A stretch of DNA of 10,000 nt from Asticcacaulis sp. (lineage in GTDB: Bacteria > Pseudomonadota > Alphaproteobacteria > Caulobacterales > Caulobacteraceae), in the NCBI RefSeq assembly GCF_020217185.1, contig NZ_JAIWNX010000256.1:1-10000 (forward strand). Reading direction: 5' to 3'. The notes beneath the pieces were generated by a model that saw nothing but the letters and a program-made list of their open reading frames with translations, was not told the origin of the DNA and did not search any database. How positions within the stretch are numbered: the first letter of the stretch is position 1; the number at the start of each line of letters is the position of its first letter. Below, piece by piece: positions 6,476-10,000 of the stretch. The position numbers and the translations under genes are program-made.

Positions 6476-8275
6476 TTAATGACCTGCCGCTGCCGGGACG
6501 GCCGCTTCCGTCACCGTCGCCCCGCCGGTCTGTTCTTCCTTCATCACCTGCGCCTTAACCCACTCCGAGTCGGCGAACTTGTCATCCTTGCGAGTCACAT
6601 TGAGGAAGGGCGCGATGCGGTCGATCACGCGCCCGGCCACCGGCGCGGCCACCCAGCCGCCGGTGCGCAGGCCGAACGTGTCCTTATTGCCCGTCGGCTC
6701 ATCGACCATGATCATCACCATGTAGCGGTCATCCTCGACATTGCCGTCGGTGGGGAAGACGGCGACGAAGGACGACAGCAGCTTGGTGCGATCATAGCGT
6801 CCGCCAATGACCTTTTCCGCCGAACCGGTCTTACCGCCGACGCGCAGGCCCGGCACATTGGCCTTGCCCCCCGTGCCTTTGAGGACGTTGACGCGCATCA
6901 GGTCGAGCATCTGACGCGAGGTATTGGCCGAGAAGACGCGCTCGCCTTTCAGCGGCTGCGCCGGGTCGTATTTGCGCAGCGTCAGGGGCCGCAGATAGCC
7001 GCCATTCATGGTCGCCGCAGCGGCCTGAGCATAGGACAGCGGCGAAATCGACATGCCGTGACCGAAGGAGGACGAGGCCAGCGAATCCTTCGACCATTTT
7101 TTGGGCAGCAGCGGCGAGGCCGTTTCGGCCAACTCGATATCGGCGGCGCGGAACAGGCCCAGCGCGTTGTAGAATTTGGTCATGGTGTCGATGCCGACGC
7201 TTTCGGCCATCAGGGTGGTCCCGATGTTCGACGAGACGAGGAAGACATCTTCCAGCGTCATGATGCGGTTTTCGGCGTGGTAGTCCGAAATCTTGCGCTT
7301 GCCCAACTGATAGGGGGTGCGCGCGTCATAGGTGGTGTTGAGCGAGGCCGTCCCCGATTCCAGACCGATAGCCACCGACAGCACCTTGAACACCGAGCCC
7401 ACCTCGAACACCGAATTGGTGACGCGGTTCAGCTTGTTATTGTCCGGAAAACGGCCGGCCTGATTGGGGTCGAATTCCGGCCAGCTCGACATGGCGATGA
7501 CCTCGCCCGTGCGTACATTGGTGACCAGGCCAATGGCCCCCTTGGCGCTTTGGGCCATCGCCACATTACGCACCTCGTTTTCCAGCGCGCCCTGCACCCT
7601 CAGGTCCATAGCCAGCGGGAAGGGCGTGTTGGAACGGGCGATCTGATCCTGAAAGGCGCGTTCGGCCCCGGCGAGGCCCTTACCCGCCTTTTCCGTCATG
7701 CCGATATAGAAGGCCCCGGCCGTGCCCAGCGGATAGCCGCGCAGGCGGCGCGGTTCAAACCCCACACCGGGCAGGCCATAGCTGAGGATGCGCGCCTTGT
7801 CCGCCGCGCTCAGCCACGGCATGACCATCAGGCGCCTGTCCCCCGACAGGGCCGAATCGAGCTGATCGCGCGGCACATCGGGCAGGAGCTGGATCAGGGC
7901 GCGCTTCACCAGCGGGCGGTCCGCCGCCATGATGTCGGCCGGATCGAGAAACAGGTCGTAGTTGAAGACATCAGTGGCCAGCAGCGCGCCATTGCGATCG
8001 ACAATATCGGCGCGCGCATCGGCGGGCAGGCTATAGTCCACGCCGCCATGCCCCCCCGACAGGGCCGCCTTCACTGCAAAGCCCGACAGCACCACATAGA
8101 TGACGCCCATCGCCACCAGTATGAAGAAGATACGCATCCGCGCGCTGGCCAGCCGGTCCGAGGCGACCGCATTGGCGCGCTCAAACGCATGCTCGACTTT
8201 CCACATACGGTCGGCCACCCACTGAAAGCCGGAGGCGGTCGAGTCAATAAACGACAGGCGGTGTCCGTATCTCAT
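6476..8275 (-). CDS. ftsI: Septal peptidoglycan transpeptidase FtsI (PBP3)
   Basis: Inner-membrane class B penicillin-binding protein that cross-links septal peptidoglycan during division. It has 599 residues. A cytoplasmic N-terminus of about 47 residues is followed by one membrane helix near 48-70, a dimerisation/pedestal domain starting with IVDRNGALLATD at 91-102, and a C-terminal transpeptidase domain. The three active-site motifs are present: SxxK as S294-V-F-K297 (in EVGSVFK), SxN as S348-S-N350, and KTGS at 482-485. No C-terminal PASTA repeats are seen, as expected for a Gram-negative FtsI. The C-terminus after about residue 560 is charged then Ala-rich and looks disordered. The ATG has GGAGG 7 bases upstream and overlaps the ftsL stop by 4 bases (ATGA), suggesting coupled translation of two proteins that act in the same divisome complex. 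Confidence 0.97.
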   Translation of the reverse strand: MRYGHRLSFIDSTASGFQWVADRMWKVEHAFERANAVASDRLASARMRIFFILVAMGVIYVVLSGFAVKAALSGGHGGVDYSLPADARADIVDRNGALLATDVFNYDLFLDPADIMAADRPLVKRALIQLLPDVPRDQLDSALSGDRRLMVMPWLSAADKARILSYGLPGVGFEPRRLRGYPLGTAGAFYIGMTEKAGKGLAGAERAFQDQIARSNTPFPLAMDLRVQGALENEVRNVAMAQSAKGAIGLVTNVRTGEVIAMSSWPEFDPNQAGRFPDNNKLNRVTNSVFEVGSVFKVLSVAIGLESGTASLNTTYDARTPYQLGKRKISDYHAENRIMTLEDVFLVSSNIGTTLMAESVGIDTMTKFYNALGLFRAADIELAETASPLLPKKWSKDSLASSSFGHGMSISPLSYAQAAAATMNGGYLRPLTLRKYDPAQPLKGERVFSANTSRQMLDLMRVNVLKGTGGKANVPGLRVGGKTGSAEKVIGGRYDRTKLLSSFVAVFPTDGNVEDDRYMVMIMVDEPTGNKDTFGLRTGGWVAAPVAGRVIDRIAPFLNVTRKDDKFADSEWVKAQVMKEEQTGGATVTEAAVPAAAGH

Positions 8276-8730
8276 CGCGCAGCCTCCCCGGTCGCGGGCG
8301 TAGCCGACGCAGGCGCAGCGATGGGTGCGCTTTCTTCTTCGGTCATGGCCGGGGGCTTGGCGGTGACCGCGGTCACGGGCGGGGCCGCATGGATTTCAGG
8401 ACGCGCCACCGAGCGCGAGATTTCCACCAGATTGTCGAGACCCGCCTCACGCTTGGGCGACAAGGGCTCCATCCCCAGATACTGACGCGCCAGCGCCTCG
8501 ATACGCGCCGGCTGCTCCAGATTGGCGACCTTGACCTTGAGCGCCTTGATGGCGGCCTGTTCCTCGGCGATCTGGGCATTGAGCGCGTTGAGGCGGGCGA
8601 CCTCCTGCCCCTCCTTGACCTTGGACAGACAGACCCAGAAGATCATGATCAGGGCCAGCACCAGACCGATGGCTTCGATCAGGCGGACACCACGGATACG
8701 ACGGTCGAACAGACTCATCAGGGCTTTCAT
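8272..8730 (-). CDS. ftsL: Cell division protein FtsL
   Basis: Small bitopic divisome protein. In well-studied bacteria FtsL forms a complex with FtsB and FtsQ and helps activate FtsW-FtsI. Its 152 residues contain a short basic cytoplasmic segment (1-16, DRRIRGVR), one membrane helix at about 17-36, a predicted coiled coil at about 38-72 rich in Ala, Leu and Glu, and then the FtsL signature [16 protein letters not shown] at 72-87. Residues after about 110 form a Pro/Ala/Thr/Glu-rich tail with no recognisable domain, making the protein longer than the E. coli one (about 121). The ATG has GGAGAG 7 bases upstream inside the end of rsmH; a second ATG four codons later is a less likely start. It overlaps rsmH and ftsI by 4 bases on each side. 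Confidence 0.93.
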   Translation of the reverse strand: MKALMSLFDRRIRGVRLIEAIGLVLALIMIFWVCLSKVKEGQEVARLNALNAQIAEEQAAIKALKVKVANLEQPARIEALARQYLGMEPLSPKREAGLDNLVEISRSVARPEIHAAPPVTAVTAKPPAMTEEESAPIAAPASATPATGEAAR

Positions 8731-9710
8731 CTGACGGCTCTCCGGGAAGGGGACGCGCTACGGGCGACATCAAAAGGCGGGTGACCGGTACGACGGGCGG
8801 CGCGCAGCTTGGCCGAACGGGCGCGCGGATTGACGCTCAGCTCGGCCTCGGACGGGGCGATCGCCTTGGTCGAATCGAGGCGATAGGTCGGCGCGGGCCC
8901 GGTGTGGATTTGCGGGGCGTGGCGCGAGCCCGACGGCGTGCGTCCGGCGCGCTCGGCCAGGAAGGACTTGACCATGCGGTCTTCGAGCGAGTGGAAGGTG
9001 ACGACAGCCAGCACACCTTCGGGCTTCAGCAGGCGCTCAGATGCCTCCAGCGCGCTTTCCAGCTCACCCAGCTCGTCATTGACGGCGATGCGCAGGGCCT
9101 GAAACGTCTTGGTCGCCGGATGCACCTTGTCGCCGCGACGCCCACCGACGGCCTTTTCGACCACGGCGGCCAGATCGAGCGTGCGCGCAAACGGAGCTTC
9201 CTTGCGGCGCTTGACGATGGCAGCGGCAATGGCGCGCGATCTGTGCTCCTCACCGTAAAGCCAGATAATATGGGCGATGTCGGCTTCGGCCCACTCATTG
9301 ACAATATCCGCCGCGCTCAGGCCCTCAACGGCCATGCGCATGTCCAGCGGCCCGTCGCGCATGAAGGAGAATCCGCGATCGGCCTCATCGAGCTGCATGG
9401 AGGAGACACCGATATCGAGCACAATGGCATCGACCTGATCGACGCCCAGCTCGGCCAGCCCTTCGGCCATTTCCGAAAAGGGGCGATTGACGAAGCGGAA
9501 GTGGTCACCAAAGTCGCCGCGCACCGTCTCGACAAACGGCTGAACGCGCGCGTCGCGGTCAAAGGCGATGACCTCCGCCCCGCGCGACAGGAAGGCACGC
9601 GTATAGCCGCCGGCCCCGAAGGTGCCATCGACCACCACGCGGCCCGGCTCAGGCGCGACGGCGGCGATCACCTCATTCAGCAGGACGGAGATGTGCGGCG
9701 CTTCGCTCAT
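8727..9710 (-). CDS. rsmH: 16S rRNA (cytosine(1402)-N(4))-methyltransferase RsmH (MraW)
   Basis: SAM-dependent enzyme that N4-methylates C1402 in the decoding centre of 16S rRNA; it is almost always the second dcw gene. The 327 residues include the opening [10 protein letters not shown] at 6-15, SAM motif [15 protein letters not shown] at 28-41, the acidic FDRD at 50-53, [10 protein letters not shown] at 99-108 and [15 protein letters not shown] at 112-126. VNDELGEL at 210-217, [11 protein letters not shown] at 238-248 and the basic C-terminal [14 protein letters not shown] at 294-307 follow. The last 20 residues are a variable tail. GGAG lies 8 bases upstream of the ATG. The start overlaps the mraZ stop, and the stop overlaps the ftsL start, by 4 bases each. 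Confidence 0.98.
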   Translation of the reverse strand: MSEAPHISVLLNEVIAAVAPEPGRVVVDGTFGAGGYTRAFLSRGAEVIAFDRDARVQPFVETVRGDFGDHFRFVNRPFSEMAEGLAELGVDQVDAIVLDIGVSSMQLDEADRGFSFMRDGPLDMRMAVEGLSAADIVNEWAEADIAHIIWLYGEEHRSRAIAAAIVKRRKEAPFARTLDLAAVVEKAVGGRRGDKVHPATKTFQALRIAVNDELGELESALEASERLLKPEGVLAVVTFHSLEDRMVKSFLAERAGRTPSGSRHAPQIHTGPAPTYRLDSTKAIAPSEAELSVNPRARSAKLRAARRTGHPPFDVARSASPSRRAVR

Positions 9711-10000
9711 AAGCCCAGCTCCGTCAGCACGCCGGACAGCTCGGCCTCCTGCGTCGCCAGATGCGCGGCATAGGCGTCAGGGTTCCAGATCTGAAAACGG
9801 TCATAGAGACCAACCAGCAGCACAGCGTCTTTCAGGCCAAACTGCTCGCACAGGGCGTCCGGCAGGGTCATGCGCCCCGCCGTGTCGAAATTGAGCCTAG
9901 CCATATCGCCAAAGATGCGCGCTTCAAGGATGCGGCGCGGCGCCGAGCCGAAGGGCTGCGCATCGACGATCTTCTTGTAATGGCTAAAAAATTGCGCCCC
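9707..10000 (-). CDS. mraZ: Transcriptional regulator MraZ, N-terminus missing
   Basis: The frame is open from the right window edge to TGA at 9707-9709, giving 97 visible residues of a protein that is usually about 150. MraZ is a ring-forming, AbrB-like DNA-binding protein that controls the dcw promoter in species studied. The second AbrB-like repeat is visible, with the diagnostic [18 protein letters not shown] at about residues 40-57, preceded by [17 protein letters not shown] and followed by [15 protein letters not shown]. An internal ATG at 9902-9904 is not the start, because homology clearly continues upstream ([11 protein letters not shown]). The first repeat, the start codon and the cluster's promoter with any MraZ boxes lie beyond position 10000. 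Its stop overlaps the rsmH start by 4 bases. Confidence 0.93.
   Translation of the reverse strand, partial: GAQFFSHYKKIVDAQPFGSAPRRILEARIFGDMARLNFDTAGRMTLPDALCEQFGLKDAVLLVGLYDRFQIWNPDAYAAHLATQEAELSGVLTELGL

Noticed and set aside
5031..6479. A 482-codon open frame on the plus strand opposite murE
   Set aside because: Same antisense shadow effect; the product is low-complexity and Arg/Gly/Gln-rich, and murE on the other strand has every family motif.
6479..8485. A 668-codon open frame on the plus strand opposite ftsI and ftsL
   Set aside because: It is fully antisense to clearly conserved genes. Its product is rich in Arg, His, Gln and Gly with no domain, as expected when a GC-rich codon-biased gene leaves the opposite frame free of stops. 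No ribosome binding site or promoter supports it.
9707..9904. A separate 65-residue gene starting at the ATG at 9902-9904
   Set aside because: The frame continues upstream to the window edge with MraZ-like sequence, so this ATG is an internal methionine of mraZ.
1..10000. tRNA or rRNA genes, CRISPR arrays, insertion sequences, prophage or defence genes
   Set aside because: None seen. Coding sequence and short spacers account for the whole window, and the only repeats are the short palindromic elements listed.

Overview
The window is a GC-rich alphaproteobacterial chromosome segment. Nearly all of it is the first half of a division and cell wall (dcw) cluster, read on the minus strand from the right edge leftwards: mraZ (5' end cut off by the window edge), rsmH/mraW, ftsL, ftsI, murE, murF, mraY, murD. 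Gene order and protein detail (MurD starting with IPV after the initiator, FtsI with a long cytoplasmic N-terminus ending in a WKVEHAFERA-like stretch, a MurE with the meso-diaminopimelate DNPR motif) suggest Caulobacteraceae, most likely near Asticcacaulis or Caulobacter. The family assignment is an inference from remembered relatives, not from a database search.

Layout. Positions 3-731 (+) hold the 3' part of a secreted beta-barrel protein gene, a TorF-like putative porin, convergent with the cluster. Positions 732-839 are a short convergent intergenic gap with a palindromic repeat and a weak terminator-like hairpin. Positions 840-2246 (-) are murD. Positions 2247-2421 are a gap filled by a large multi-stem palindromic element. 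Positions 2422-3531 (-) are mraY and 3541-4929 (-) are murF. A 35-base gap with a hairpin touching the murF ribosome binding site follows. Positions 4965-6428 (-) are murE, 6476-8275 (-) ftsI, 8272-8730 (-) ftsL, 8727-9710 (-) rsmH and 9707-10000 (-) the C-terminal part of mraZ. No gene-free stretch exceeds 175 bases.

How the genes work together. MraZ is the cluster's DNA-binding regulator and RsmH methylates 16S rRNA. FtsL and FtsI are membrane parts of the divisome, FtsI being the septal transpeptidase. MurD, MurE and MurF add D-Glu, meso-DAP and D-Ala-D-Ala to the UDP-MurNAc peptide, and MraY loads the finished pentapeptide onto the lipid carrier to give lipid I. The first four genes are joined by 4-base ATGA stop/start overlaps, so their translation is probably coupled. 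Later junctions are looser (47, 35, 9 and 175 bases).

This is mostly a conserved housekeeping region and I found no evidence of a new biological system. The points most worth a second look are the three GC-rich palindromic elements in intergenic gaps, the alternative foldings possible between mraY and murD, the TTG start of murD, and the break of the cluster after murD, where ftsW/murG would often follow.
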